Origin: RGIG5612 sp045599965
GTDB taxonomy: Bacteria > Bacillota > Clostridia > Lachnospirales > Lachnospiraceae
Reading direction: 5' to 3'
NCBI GenBank assembly: GCA_045599965.1
Contig: JAZRXA010000021.1
Span: forward strand, 28,680 to 92,679
DNA length: 64,000 nucleotides
Positions 14,752 to 24,054 of this stretch are shown in pieces. Below the pieces are notes generated by a model. That model was not told the DNA's origin and made no database searches. It worked only from the letters and a program-made list of their open reading frames with translations. How positions within the stretch are numbered: the stretch's first letter is position 1; each line of letters opens with the position of its first letter. The translations under genes were made by a program, and so were the position numbers.

Positions 14752-15453
14752 ATGAAATATTGTACTAAATGTGGCAATCCTTTTGAAGATGTGATTAATT
14801 TTTGTCCTGTTTGTGGAGCAGAAATGATGAAAGCTGCCGCACTTGCTAAAAATTCAGCTGAAACAAAAGAAGAAGTTTGCGAAAACGCTCCTGTTGAAGA
14901 AACGAAGGAATGTGAACAAACAAAATGTGAAGAAGTTAAAGAAGAAGCTGTTTGTGAAGAAGTTAAGGAAGAAGCTGTATGCGAATGTGCTGAAGAAACA
15001 CCTGAAGAAGTTGCAGAATCAGATGCGGTAGCAGAAACTGCTGATGATTACGATCCTAATGACCCTAATGCATATTATTTGAAACCAATGCCTGAATATG
15101 GAAAGGGAAAATGCACTGCTGGTTTTTCACTTGCTTTAGGTTTAATTTCATTACTATTTTTCTGGATTCCAGGTGTAAATGTTGTAATGTTTGTATTTTC
15201 TATTTTAGGTATTATTATTTCTAGTGCAGCATTAAAAAATTATAGATATGGTGCTGCTTTAGCCGGCAAAGCTTTATCAATTTTTGCTTTAATATTTAAT
15301 ATTATTTTAGTTGGTATTTTTGCTATTGCTGTTGCAACAAAATATTGTACATTTGAAGGTTTTGCCGCAGCATGGAAATTATATTCAACTCAAGCAACTG
15401 GCTTAATCGAAAATGTTGGAAAATTCTTATCATCACTCTTAATAGCTAAATAA
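14752..15453 (+). CDS. Zinc-ribbon membrane protein of unknown function
   Basis: The 233-residue product begins with a zinc ribbon (C4-x2-C7 ... C19-x2-C22: YCTKCG and FCPVCG). An acidic Glu/Cys-rich repeat linker follows (about 38-90, with EEVKEEAVCE repeated), then a C-terminal DUF4190-like membrane module with two to three helices. Such proteins are common in Clostridia and have no assigned function. It has its own promoter and lies 6 bases before polA, so polA may depend on this promoter. The extra cysteines in the linker are unusual. Confidence 0.75.
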   Translation: MKYCTKCGNPFEDVINFCPVCGAEMMKAAALAKNSAETKEEVCENAPVEETKECEQTKCEEVKEEAVCEEVKEEAVCECAEETPEEVAESDAVAETADDYDPNDPNAYYLKPMPEYGKGKCTAGFSLALGLISLLFFWIPGVNVVMFVFSILGIIISSAALKNYRYGAALAGKALSIFALIFNIILVGIFAIAVATKYCTFEGFAAAWKLYSTQATGLIENVGKFLSSLLIAK

Positions 15454-15459
15454 TTTATT

Positions 15460-18114
15460 ATGAATTCTAGTAACAAATTATTATTAATTGATGGGCATAG
15501 TATAATTAACCGAGCTTTTTATGGAGTCCCTCTGCAAACTAATACAGAGGGGCTTCATACTAATGCAATCTTTGGTTTTTTAAACATTTTTTTTAATGCG
15601 TATAGTAAACATGCTCCATCACATGTAATTGTTGCTTTTGATCTTAAAGAAAAAACCTTTAGACATAAAATGTATGATGCTTATAAGGGTACAAGAAAGG
15701 GTATGCCGCCAGAGCTTTTAGAGCAGGTTCCGGTTTTGAAAGATGTTCTTCATGCAATGAATATTAAAACTGCTGAAGTTGCTGGCTTTGAGGCTGATGA
15801 TGTTTTAGGTACTTATTCTAATCTTGCTAGTGAAAAAGGATTTGACGTTGTTATTTTATCTGGAGATAGAGATCTATTGCAGCTAGCTTCTGATAAAATC
15901 CAAATTTCTATTCCTAAAACAAAGTCTGGTGGTACTGAAATTGAAAATTATTTTGCTAATGATGTTTTAGAAAAATATGGAGTTACTCCGGCTGAATTTA
16001 TTGAAGTTAAAGCTCTTCAAGGCGATGCGTCTGATAATATTCCTGGTATTCCGGGTATTGGCGAAAAAACCGCTGTTAATATTATTTCAAAATATAAAAC
16101 TGTTGAAAATGCTTATGCTCATGTAGAAGAAATAACTCCTAATAAAGCGAGAGAAAATCTAAAAGAATTTATTGAACAGGGTAGGCTGAGTCTAAAACTT
16201 GCGACGATTATTAAGAATGCACCTGTTCCTTTTGATTTTAATGAAGCTTTGATTGAAAGCGAAAATGATTTTTATAATAATGAGTCTTACGAAATCTACA
16301 ATCGTTTAAAATTCAATTCATTTTTAAAACGTTTTGAAAAAAAAGATATTGAAAATTTTGAAATTAATTATTCATTGAAAAATTCAATTAGCGATTTTAA
16401 TGATTTAATTAAGTTAGCTCTAAGCAAAGGTTTTAATTTAGGTCTTTTCTTTGAAGAAAGTTTAAGTTGTGTTGCGATTTCATACTACGACGATTCTAAA
16501 CCAAATTCTTTTGTTTTTAATCTTGCAAATTTTGATAAAAATGAAATTCGTAATTCATTAATTAGTTTAATTAATCTCGACAATGAAATTTATGTATTTG
16601 GTTTAAAAGATATGCTTCATGCACTAGAGTGTGATGAATTTTATTCTGGTAATATTTTCGATTTGAAAATAATGGCTTATCTTTTAAATCCAAATGCACC
16701 TTCTTATCTTTATCATGATATTTCTGAAAAATATTTAGGAAGAAATGTTCCAACTAAAGAAATACTTATTGGTAAATCAAGCTTTTCAGAATGCTTAGAA
16801 AGTAATTTTAATGGCGCATATGAATTAGCATCTTTAATTAGTTTATCTGCATTAGATTGTTTTAAGGTTCTTAAAGATGAGTTAACTAATGCGAACATGT
16901 ATAGGCTTTTTACTGAGATGGAAATGCCTCTTTTATATTCACTTTACAACATGGAAAGAGTAGGTATTTTAGTTGACGAAAAAGCCTTAAATGATTTTTC
17001 AATTCAACTTAAAAATACTCAAGATTCTTTAGAAAAAGAAATTTTTAGTGAAGCTGGTGAAGAATTTAATATAAATTCTCCTAAACAACTAGGTGTTATT
17101 TTATTTGAAAAGTTAAAGCTTCCACATGGCAAAAAAACTAAGACTGGTTATTCCACATCTGCTGATGTTTTAGAAAAACTTGCAGACGAATTTCCTTTTG
17201 TTAACAAGATATTAAAATATAGACAAGTAGCTAAACTTAAATCAACTTATGCAGATGGATTGCCAGGGTTTATTGCTTCTGATGGCAGAATTCATGGAAC
17301 GTTTAATCAAACCGTTACTGCAACAGGTCGTATTAGTTCTACAGATCCTAACTTGCAAAATATTCCTATTCGTTCTGAATTAGGTCAGGAAATTAGAAAA
17401 GCTTTTGTTGCAAAAGAAGGTTGTATTCTTTTAGATGCTGACTATTCGCAAATTGAGCTAAGACTTTTAGCTGAACTTTCAGGTGATAAGAATTTAATTG
17501 AAGCATATAAAAGCGATGCTGATATTCATAAGATTACTGCATCAAAAGTTTTTAATACTCCAATAGATGAAGTTACTAAAGAACAAAGAAGAAATGCTAA
17601 GGCTGTTAACTTCGGTATTGTATACGGCATTAGCTCATTTGGACTTAGCCAGGATTTAAGTATTTCTAAAAATCAAGCTAATGAATATATTAATCAATAT
17701 TTCGAAACATACCCAGATGTTAAAAAGTATTTAGATTCTACCGTTGCTTTTGCAAAGATGAATGGATATACAACAACACTTTTTGATAGAAGAAGACCTA
17801 TTCCAGAGATTACATCAAGCAATTTTATTCAACGTTCATTTGGTGAAAGAGCAGCTAAGAATGCACCTATCCAAGGTAGTGCTGCTGATATTATGAAAAT
17901 TGCTATGGTTAATGTTGAAAAAGCATTAATAAATAATAATCTTAAAGCTCGTATTGTTTTGCAAGTTCATGATGAGTTATTAATTGAAGCTCCTATAGAA
18001 GAAGAGGAGATTGTTAAAGAGATTTTATATACTGAAATGAAAGGTGCTGCTAAAACAGAAGTTCCTTTAGAAGTAGAAGTTGAAGTTGGAAAAGATTGGT
18101 TTGAGGCACATTAA
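15460..18114 (+). CDS. polA: DNA polymerase I
   Basis: An 884-residue enzyme for Okazaki fragment maturation and repair. The N-terminal 5' nuclease domain (about 1-290) is intact. The central exonuclease-like domain lacks the DxE proofreading motif, as in many Firmicutes, so 3'-5' proofreading is unlikely. Polymerase motifs A (DADYSQIELR, about 658), B (RRNAKAVNFGIVYG, about 709) and C (QVHDE, about 836) are present. It starts 6 bases after the zinc-ribbon gene without a visible Shine-Dalgarno and overlaps coaE by one base (TAATG). Confidence 0.97.
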   Translation: MNSSNKLLLIDGHSIINRAFYGVPLQTNTEGLHTNAIFGFLNIFFNAYSKHAPSHVIVAFDLKEKTFRHKMYDAYKGTRKGMPPELLEQVPVLKDVLHAMNIKTAEVAGFEADDVLGTYSNLASEKGFDVVILSGDRDLLQLASDKIQISIPKTKSGGTEIENYFANDVLEKYGVTPAEFIEVKALQGDASDNIPGIPGIGEKTAVNIISKYKTVENAYAHVEEITPNKARENLKEFIEQGRLSLKLATIIKNAPVPFDFNEALIESENDFYNNESYEIYNRLKFNSFLKRFEKKDIENFEINYSLKNSISDFNDLIKLALSKGFNLGLFFEESLSCVAISYYDDSKPNSFVFNLANFDKNEIRNSLISLINLDNEIYVFGLKDMLHALECDEFYSGNIFDLKIMAYLLNPNAPSYLYHDISEKYLGRNVPTKEILIGKSSFSECLESNFNGAYELASLISLSALDCFKVLKDELTNANMYRLFTEMEMPLLYSLYNMERVGILVDEKALNDFSIQLKNTQDSLEKEIFSEAGEEFNINSPKQLGVILFEKLKLPHGKKTKTGYSTSADVLEKLADEFPFVNKILKYRQVAKLKSTYADGLPGFIASDGRIHGTFNQTVTATGRISSTDPNLQNIPIRSELGQEIRKAFVAKEGCILLDADYSQIELRLLAELSGDKNLIEAYKSDADIHKITASKVFNTPIDEVTKEQRRNAKAVNFGIVYGISSFGLSQDLSISKNQANEYINQYFETYPDVKKYLDSTVAFAKMNGYTTTLFDRRRPIPEITSSNFIQRSFGERAAKNAPIQGSAADIMKIAMVNVEKALINNNLKARIVLQVHDELLIEAPIEEEEIVKEILYTEMKGAAKTEVPLEVEVEVGKDWFEAH

Positions 18115-18713
18115 TGATTATTGGAGTTACCGGTGGTGTTGGCGTTGGTAAAAGCACCGTTTTAGACATTCTAAAATCAGATTATAAGGCCTATATTATT
18201 TTGGCGGATGAAGTTGCACGCGAACTTATGGAGCCTAGAAATTGCGCTTTTGACGCTGTTATTTCTGCTTTTGGAGATGAGATACTTTGTGAAAATTCTT
18301 CCGATACATGTATCGACAGAATAAAGTTATCTAAAATAGTTTTTAATGACCCTGAAAAATTAAAATTACTAAACTCGATTATTCATCCTTTAGTTAAAGA
18401 AAAAATTCTTAGCATAGTTAACGAAATTTATTCTAATGACAAAGATGCTTTGATTATTTTAGAAGCTGCTTTATTAATTGAGACTGATTATGCCGATTTA
18501 TTAGATCATCTTTGGTATGTTTTTTCTAATAAAGAAACTCGAATTAATCGGTTAATGGAGAATAGAGGATATTCTATCGCTCGTTGCGAAGATATTATGA
18601 ATAACCAGCTTTCTGACGAAGAGTTTAGAGCTAATTGCGATTTTGTTATTGATAATTCAGGTTCTATTGAGTCAACTAAAGAGCAAATTGTTAATTGGTT
18701 TAAGAATTTTTAG
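18114..18713 (+). CDS. coaE: Dephospho-CoA kinase
   Basis: A 199-residue kinase that phosphorylates dephospho-CoA in the last step of CoA synthesis. The P-loop is GGVGVGKST (7-15). The family landmarks DEVARELM, the IIHPLV helix and the LLIETDYADLLD segment follow. The start codon overlaps the polA stop, so expression is coupled; polA-coaE order is common in Firmicutes. Confidence 0.95.
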   Translation: MIIGVTGGVGVGKSTVLDILKSDYKAYIILADEVARELMEPRNCAFDAVISAFGDEILCENSSDTCIDRIKLSKIVFNDPEKLKLLNSIIHPLVKEKILSIVNEIYSNDKDALIILEAALLIETDYADLLDHLWYVFSNKETRINRLMENRGYSIARCEDIMNNQLSDEEFRANCDFVIDNSGSIESTKEQIVNWFKNF

Positions 18714-18722
18714 GAGTAATTC

Positions 18723-19748
18723 TTGAAAGAAATTGTTATTACAAAAGAATACGCTGGTGGTAGATTTGATAAATTTTTATTTAAGTATCTTAATTTTGCT
18801 ACTAAAAATTTTGTTTATAAGATGCTTAGAAAAAAGAATATCACCTTAAATGATAAAAAAGCTTTAGGTAATGAGATTTTATCTAAAGGCGATGTTGTTA
18901 AACTTTTTTTAGCTGATGATACCATTGAAAATTTTAGACATAACAATTCTATAACTCTAGATAATGTTGGTAATGACAGACTTAATATTATTCCAGAAAT
19001 TATTTGCTATGAAGATGAAAATATTATTGTTTTAAACAAGCCGTTTGGTGTTCTTTCACAAAAGTCTAAACCTTCTGATTATTCATTGAACGAAATGTTA
19101 GTTGAGTATCTTGCTCTTAATAGTTCTAGTGATGTGCCTTTTGATTTTAAATCTGGTGTTTCAAATAGACTTGATAGAAACACTACTGGAATTGTTTTAG
19201 CTGGAAAAAATCTTAATGCCACAAGGCTCTTAAATGAAGCTATCAAAAATCGTTTTTTAGAAAAGAAATATTTATGCGTTGTAAAAGGTGTATTAAAAGA
19301 AAGCAAAACTATTAAAGGCTACCTTTTAAAAAATAAAGGTTCGAATACAGTTTCTATTTTTGATAGTAATATTACTGGACAAGGAAAGAAAATTATTACT
19401 ACTTACACACCGCTTGTTGATAATGGCGAAGTAACTTTAGTTGAAATAAATTTAATAACTGGAAAAAGTCATCAAATAAGAGCTCACCTAGCTTCTATTG
19501 GCCATTGTTTAATAGGTGATAATAAATATGGCGATGTAATTACTAATCTTTATTTTAAGAAAAAATATAATATTAAAGCTCAACTTTTACATGCTAAAAG
19601 TGTTCGTTTCGTTTCGATGGATAGTGATCTTACTTATCTAAATGGGCTAGTAGTAAAAGCAGAGCTTCCAAATAATTTTATTGAATTTTTAAAAGGTGAA
19701 AATCTATGGCAACATGGGATAGTAGAGGACTTAGAGGGTCTTCATTAG
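18723..19748 (+). CDS. RluA-family 23S/tRNA pseudouridine synthase
   Basis: The 341-residue product has an N-terminal S4-like domain (RFDKFLFKYL at about 12) and a synthase domain with the catalytic aspartate in NRLDRNTTGIVLAG (about 148). The C-terminal THQIRAHLASIGH-like segment appears as SHQIRAHLASIGH. It starts with TTG at 18723, supported by AGGAG 6 bases upstream. The exact uridine cannot be read from sequence: members act on 23S rRNA or tRNA. Its 3' end overlaps recU by 43 bases. Confidence 0.88.
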   Translation: MKEIVITKEYAGGRFDKFLFKYLNFATKNFVYKMLRKKNITLNDKKALGNEILSKGDVVKLFLADDTIENFRHNNSITLDNVGNDRLNIIPEIICYEDENIIVLNKPFGVLSQKSKPSDYSLNEMLVEYLALNSSSDVPFDFKSGVSNRLDRNTTGIVLAGKNLNATRLLNEAIKNRFLEKKYLCVVKGVLKESKTIKGYLLKNKGSNTVSIFDSNITGQGKKIITTYTPLVDNGEVTLVEINLITGKSHQIRAHLASIGHCLIGDNKYGDVITNLYFKKKYNIKAQLLHAKSVRFVSMDSDLTYLNGLVVKAELPNNFIEFLKGENLWQHGIVEDLEGLH

Positions 19749-20236
19749 AAAATATTATTAATCAGTCTAATGAAAAATATCGCGAACTTGGGCTAGCTCT
19801 TGTTCAAAAAATTCCTACGCCTATTAAGCCTGTTGAGATTGATGATAAGCGTCATATAACTCTTGCTTATTTCGAGCAAAAAAGCACCGTTGATTATATT
19901 GGCGTTGTTCAATCTTTTCCTGTTTGTTTTGATGCTAAAGAGTGCGCTAGCGATTCTTTTTCTTTTGCTAATTTGCATGAGCATCAATTTAAGTTTATGG
20001 AAGATTTTGAAAACCAAGGTGGCATTTCCTTTTTAATTATTTATTTTTCAAAATCTGATAAATATTATTATATGAATTTTTATGAACTTAAAAATTATTA
20101 TAATCGTGCTAATGATGGTGGTAAAAAAAGTGTTAATATTTCTGAACTAAATGAGAATTATTTTATTACTGACAAACTTGGTGTTCCACTTCATTATTTA
20201 GAAGGAATTAATAAAGATATAAATGAAAGAGACTAG
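19706..20236 (+). CDS. recU: Holliday junction resolvase RecU
   Basis: A 176-residue RecU-family nuclease, the Firmicutes counterpart of RuvC. Seen in order are SLENIINQSN near the N-terminus, KIPTPIKPV, the catalytic region STVDYIGV followed by CFDAKE, HEHQFKFM, and GGISFLIIYF. It works with RuvAB, whose genes lie at 61.6-63.2 kb. The gene begins inside the end of the RluA-family gene and overlaps the radical SAM gene, an unusually tight packing. RecU is commonly next to a penicillin-binding protein gene in Bacillus, which is not the case here. Confidence 0.92.
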   Translation: MATWDSRGLRGSSLENIINQSNEKYRELGLALVQKIPTPIKPVEIDDKRHITLAYFEQKSTVDYIGVVQSFPVCFDAKECASDSFSFANLHEHQFKFMEDFENQGGISFLIIYFSKSDKYYYMNFYELKNYYNRANDGGKKSVNISELNENYFITDKLGVPLHYLEGINKDINERD

Positions 20237-22100
20237 TATGCGTAAACTTGCTTTATCAAATGAAATTTTAATGAGTGTTGAAAAACCTGCTAGATATACT
20301 GGCGGTGAAATTAACTCAGTCTTTAAAAATATTGATGATATCGATATTCGTTTTGCTATGTGCTTCCCGGATGTATATGAGATTGGTATGAGCCATCTTG
20401 GACTTCAAATTATTTATTCTATGCTTAACGAACGAGATGATATTTGGTGCGAAAGGGTATTTTCTCCATGGAGCGATTTACATAAAGTCTTAAAAGAAAA
20501 ATATATTCCTTTATTTGCCTTAGAGTCTCAAGACCCTGTTAAAGATTTTGATTTTCTTGGTATTACGCTTCAATATGAAATGGCTTATACAAATGTTTTA
20601 CAAATATTAGATTTATCTGATATTCCTATTTTTGCTGCTGATAGAGATGAGTGTGACCCTATTGTTATTGGCGGCGGACCATGCACATATAATCCTGAAC
20701 CTTTAGCCGATTTCTTTGATTTATTTTATATTGGTGAAGGTGAGTGCGTATATTACGAGTTAATGGATCTTTATAAAGAATATAAATTAGGTGGTAAGAG
20801 TAGAGCTGAATTTTTAAGAGCTGCTGCCAACATTCCTGGTATTTATGTCCCTTCTTTATACACCGTTTCTTATAACGATGATGGTACTATTTCTAGTTTT
20901 AATCCTATTGATGATTCAATTCCTGCTACTATTAAAAAACAAGTTGTAGTAGATTTAAGTAATACTTTTTACCCTGAAGCTCTCGTTGTACCTTATGTTC
21001 AGGCAACTCAAGACAGAGCAGTTTTAGAAGTTCAACGGGGTTGTATTCGTGGATGTCGTTTTTGTCAGGCCGGACAAGTTTATAAACCTCTTCGTACAAG
21101 GTCTTTAGATTTTCTAAAAGATAAGGCTATTAAGCTTATAAAAAATACTGGCTTTGAAGAACTTTCTTTATCTTCTCTTAGTACAAGCGATTATCCTGAC
21201 TTAAAAGAACTTTTAGATTTTCTTTTAGACGAATTCAAAGATAAAAAAGTTAACATATCTCTTCCTTCTTTACGCATTGATGAATTTTCATTAGATGTTA
21301 TGAACAAGGTTCAAGATGTTAGAAAGAGTTCTTTAACCTTTGCGCCTGAGGCTGGTACTCAAAGATTAAGGGATGTTATTAATAAAGGTATTACTGAAGA
21401 AAATATTATTAATGGTTCATCTTATGCTTTTAAGGGTGGTTGGAACAAAGTTAAACTTTATTTTATGCTTGGTCTTCCTACTGAAACCGATGATGATATT
21501 TTAGGTATTTCTAATTTGGCTGAGCTTATTGCTAAAACTTATTATGATACTGTTCCAAAAGAAGAGCGAATTGGTAAAGTTCAAATTACTGTTAGTACTT
21601 CGTTCTTTATTCCTAAACCTTTTACTCCTTTTGAATGGGCTCCAATGTATTCTCCTGAAACTTACCTTAACAAAGCCCATTTCTTAAATGACTCTATTAA
21701 AGAACAGCTTAATAAAAAGAGTATTAGGTATAATTGGCATGATGCGAAGACTTCTATTATCGAAGGTCTTCTTGCAAGAGGCGATAGAAAAGTTAGTGCT
21801 ATTATTTTAGATGCTTACAAAAATGGTGCTATGTTCGATTCATGGACAGACTTTTTTAATTATGATATTTGGCTAAATGCTATTAACAATTCGGAACATG
21901 GTCTGGATTTTTACGTTTACAGAAGTAGAAATATTGATGAATTATTCCCTTGGGATTTTATCGACGTTGGTGTAACAAAAGATTTTCTTATAAGAGAGTG
22001 GAATAATGCGTTAGATGAAAAAGTTACCCCTAACTGCAAAGAAGTTTGTGCTGGTTGTGGTGCTAGCTGTTTCAAAGGAGGTATCTGCTTTGAAAATTAG
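20223..22100 (+). CDS. Radical SAM protein (TIGR03960-type, B12-binding-like N-terminus)
   Basis: The 625-residue product has an N-terminal cobalamin-binding-like region (DVYEIGMSHLGLQIIYS) and a radical SAM core with C-x3-C-x2-C in GCIRGCRFCQAG (about 274-281). The C-terminus has a cysteine pattern CKEVCAGCGASC. It belongs to the family found next to DUF2344 and RNase E/G genes in Clostridia. No reaction is known; a tRNA or rRNA modification is often guessed. The start is either ATG 20223 (overlaps recU by 14) or ATG 20238; neither has a strong Shine-Dalgarno. Confidence 0.88.
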   Translation: MKETSMRKLALSNEILMSVEKPARYTGGEINSVFKNIDDIDIRFAMCFPDVYEIGMSHLGLQIIYSMLNERDDIWCERVFSPWSDLHKVLKEKYIPLFALESQDPVKDFDFLGITLQYEMAYTNVLQILDLSDIPIFAADRDECDPIVIGGGPCTYNPEPLADFFDLFYIGEGECVYYELMDLYKEYKLGGKSRAEFLRAAANIPGIYVPSLYTVSYNDDGTISSFNPIDDSIPATIKKQVVVDLSNTFYPEALVVPYVQATQDRAVLEVQRGCIRGCRFCQAGQVYKPLRTRSLDFLKDKAIKLIKNTGFEELSLSSLSTSDYPDLKELLDFLLDEFKDKKVNISLPSLRIDEFSLDVMNKVQDVRKSSLTFAPEAGTQRLRDVINKGITEENIINGSSYAFKGGWNKVKLYFMLGLPTETDDDILGISNLAELIAKTYYDTVPKEERIGKVQITVSTSFFIPKPFTPFEWAPMYSPETYLNKAHFLNDSIKEQLNKKSIRYNWHDAKTSIIEGLLARGDRKVSAIILDAYKNGAMFDSWTDFFNYDIWLNAINNSEHGLDFYVYRSRNIDELFPWDFIDVGVTKDFLIREWNNALDEKVTPNCKEVCAGCGASCFKGGICFEN

Positions 22101-22749
22101 AATTCGTTTTGCTAGAAAATTTGATGCTAAATATTTAGGGCATCTTGATATATTAAGATATTTTCAAAGGCTCTTTAATCGTGCTGATGTTTTAATGGAA
22201 TATTCTGAAGGTTTTAATCCTCACCAAAAGCTAAGTTTTGCACAACCTTTAGGTGTTGGAATTTTAAGCAATGGTGAATACCTTGATGCTGAAATTAAAG
22301 ACGGTCAAAATCTTGATTTGATTTTTTCTAACCTTAATAATTTTGCTGGCAATGGGTTTGATATTTTAAGTGTTAAAAAAATCGAGGGCGGGACTAAATC
22401 TATGGCGGCCCTTAGATATGCTAAGTATAGAATTTCTGGTGATTTTAAGTTTGATAATTCTACTATAGATTTATTGCTTAATAAGATTGCTTTTGTCGTT
22501 TCTAAAACAACTAAAAGTGGAACTAAGGATGTTGATATTAGGCCGGCGATACATGAACTTTATTTTGAAGGCAAAGATTTAGTTATGCTTTTATCTGCTG
22601 CCTCAGATAATAACTTAAAAGCTGATTTGCTTCTTAGCGTTCTTTGCGAATTAGCTAATGTTCCTTATAATAAATATGACTATATTTTTACAAGAGAAGA
22701 TTTATTTGCGGAGTCTTTTATTTCTCTTGATAATTTTCAAACGGTTTAA
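22090..22749 (+). CDS. DUF2344 radical-SAM-linked protein
   Basis: The 219-residue product starts KIRIRFARKFDAKYLGHLDILRYFQR, the N-terminus typical of TIGR03936 proteins that always accompany TIGR03960 radical SAM proteins. I chose the TTG at 22090 because AAAGGAGGT lies 8 bases upstream; an upstream ATG at 22015 reads the radical SAM gene out of frame. It overlaps that gene by 11 bases. Function unknown; it is presumably a partner or substrate-recognition subunit of the radical SAM enzyme. Confidence 0.88.
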   Translation: MKIRIRFARKFDAKYLGHLDILRYFQRLFNRADVLMEYSEGFNPHQKLSFAQPLGVGILSNGEYLDAEIKDGQNLDLIFSNLNNFAGNGFDILSVKKIEGGTKSMAALRYAKYRISGDFKFDNSTIDLLLNKIAFVVSKTTKSGTKDVDIRPAIHELYFEGKDLVMLLSAASDNNLKADLLLSVLCELANVPYNKYDYIFTREDLFAESFISLDNFQTV

Positions 22750-22752
22750 TTT

Positions 22753-23964
22753 ATGAAAAAACAAGGCAAGTTAATTATTACTAAAATCGAAAATTATATT
22801 TTTTCTCTTTTGTATGATAACGATAACGAAATCATGCAAATTAACGTCGACGGAAACGAAGAGAGTATTCTGGGTAATGTTTATGTTGGACGTGTTTCTA
22901 ATATTGTAAAAAATATTAACGCTGCTTTTATTGAATTTAAAAATGGTTTGACTGGTTATTATTCTTTAGATGATTTTGATAATCCAGTTTTCATTAATGT
23001 TGATAGAGAGCCTGGCCGTATGCGCCAAGGTGATTTAGTTTTAGTTCAAGTTATTAAAGAGGCTAGTGGTCAGAAAGATCCTGTGCTTACTACTAATATT
23101 AATTTTGTTGGTAAGTATGTTGTCTTTTCTTTAAAACAACCTGGCGTTCATTTTTCTAATAAACTTAAATGGCCTGAATTAATTGATGCGATTTCTAATA
23201 GATATTCTAAATTAAATTATTCTGATTTTGGTTTTATTATTCGTACCAATGCTTATCATGCTGAGGTTGATGATATTTTTGATGAGATTGAATTATTTGT
23301 TAAACTTTGGCTTGTTGTTAAAGATCTTGCAATTCAAAATAAAAGAGTAGAGCTTCTTTATAAAGCTCCTAAATCTTATATCTCTAGTATTCGCGATGGT
23401 TATCATAACGAAGTTGGTCAAATAATTACTGATAATAAATTAATTTATGATGAGATTCGTTCTTATCTTGAAGCTTATCAGTTTGCCGATTTAAATAAAC
23501 TTAAGTTTTATGATAACACTGTTACTTCTTTACAAACTCTTTATAATGTTAGAAGCAATATTTCTAACGCACTTTCTGAAAAAGTTTGGCTTAAATCAGG
23601 CGGGTATATTGTAATTGAACCAACAGAGGCTTTAACTTCTATTGATGTTAACTCTGGTAAATATGTTTCTCAAAAGGATTCACAAAAAGAATTTCTTAAA
23701 ATTAATCTTGAGGCTGCTAAGGAAATTGCTCATCAAATTAGACTTAGAAATCTTACTGGTATTATTATTATCGACTTTATTAATATGAAGAATAAAGATT
23801 ATCAAATTGAGCTTATTAAATATCTAGAAGATTTATTATCTGATGATCCTATTAAAACTTCACTGGTTGAGATGACAAAACTTAATCTTGTGGAGATTAC
23901 TCGTAAAAAAGGGCGCCTTCCTTTACATCAAATACTTGTTAAAAATTTTTTACAAAATCTTTAA
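22753..23964 (+). CDS. rng: Ribonuclease E/G family protein without the usual zinc-link
   Basis: A 403-residue RNase G-like enzyme for rRNA maturation and RNA turnover. It has an S1-like domain (LGNVYVGRVSNIVKNINAAFIE, about 38-60), the catalytic aspartates in SIDVNSG (about 298) and IIIDFINM (about 341), and the ITRKKGR segment. In most homologues this last part is followed by a CPxC zinc-link; here the protein ends within about 20 residues and no cysteine pair is present. Tetramerisation through zinc would be lost. It follows the DUF2344 gene by 3 bases, the usual order. Confidence 0.88.
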   Translation: MKKQGKLIITKIENYIFSLLYDNDNEIMQINVDGNEESILGNVYVGRVSNIVKNINAAFIEFKNGLTGYYSLDDFDNPVFINVDREPGRMRQGDLVLVQVIKEASGQKDPVLTTNINFVGKYVVFSLKQPGVHFSNKLKWPELIDAISNRYSKLNYSDFGFIIRTNAYHAEVDDIFDEIELFVKLWLVVKDLAIQNKRVELLYKAPKSYISSIRDGYHNEVGQIITDNKLIYDEIRSYLEAYQFADLNKLKFYDNTVTSLQTLYNVRSNISNALSEKVWLKSGGYIVIEPTEALTSIDVNSGKYVSQKDSQKEFLKINLEAAKEIAHQIRLRNLTGIIIIDFINMKNKDYQIELIKYLEDLLSDDPIKTSLVEMTKLNLVEITRKKGRLPLHQILVKNFLQNL

Positions 23965-23972
23965 ATTTTTAG

Positions 23973-24001
23973 TTGAAATTAAATTTGTTTTTTGATATTA
24001 T
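23973..24001 (+). promoter_or_regulatory. Promoter of the sigma-like membrane protein gene
   Basis: TTGAAA (23973-23978) and TATTAT (23996-24001) are 17 bases apart. The ATG follows at 24055 after a GAGGTG site. Confidence 0.6.
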
Positions 24002-24054
24002 GTTCAAACGAGTTTTATTATTTTTGTTTTTTTCTGTTTTTTTGAGGTGTATAA

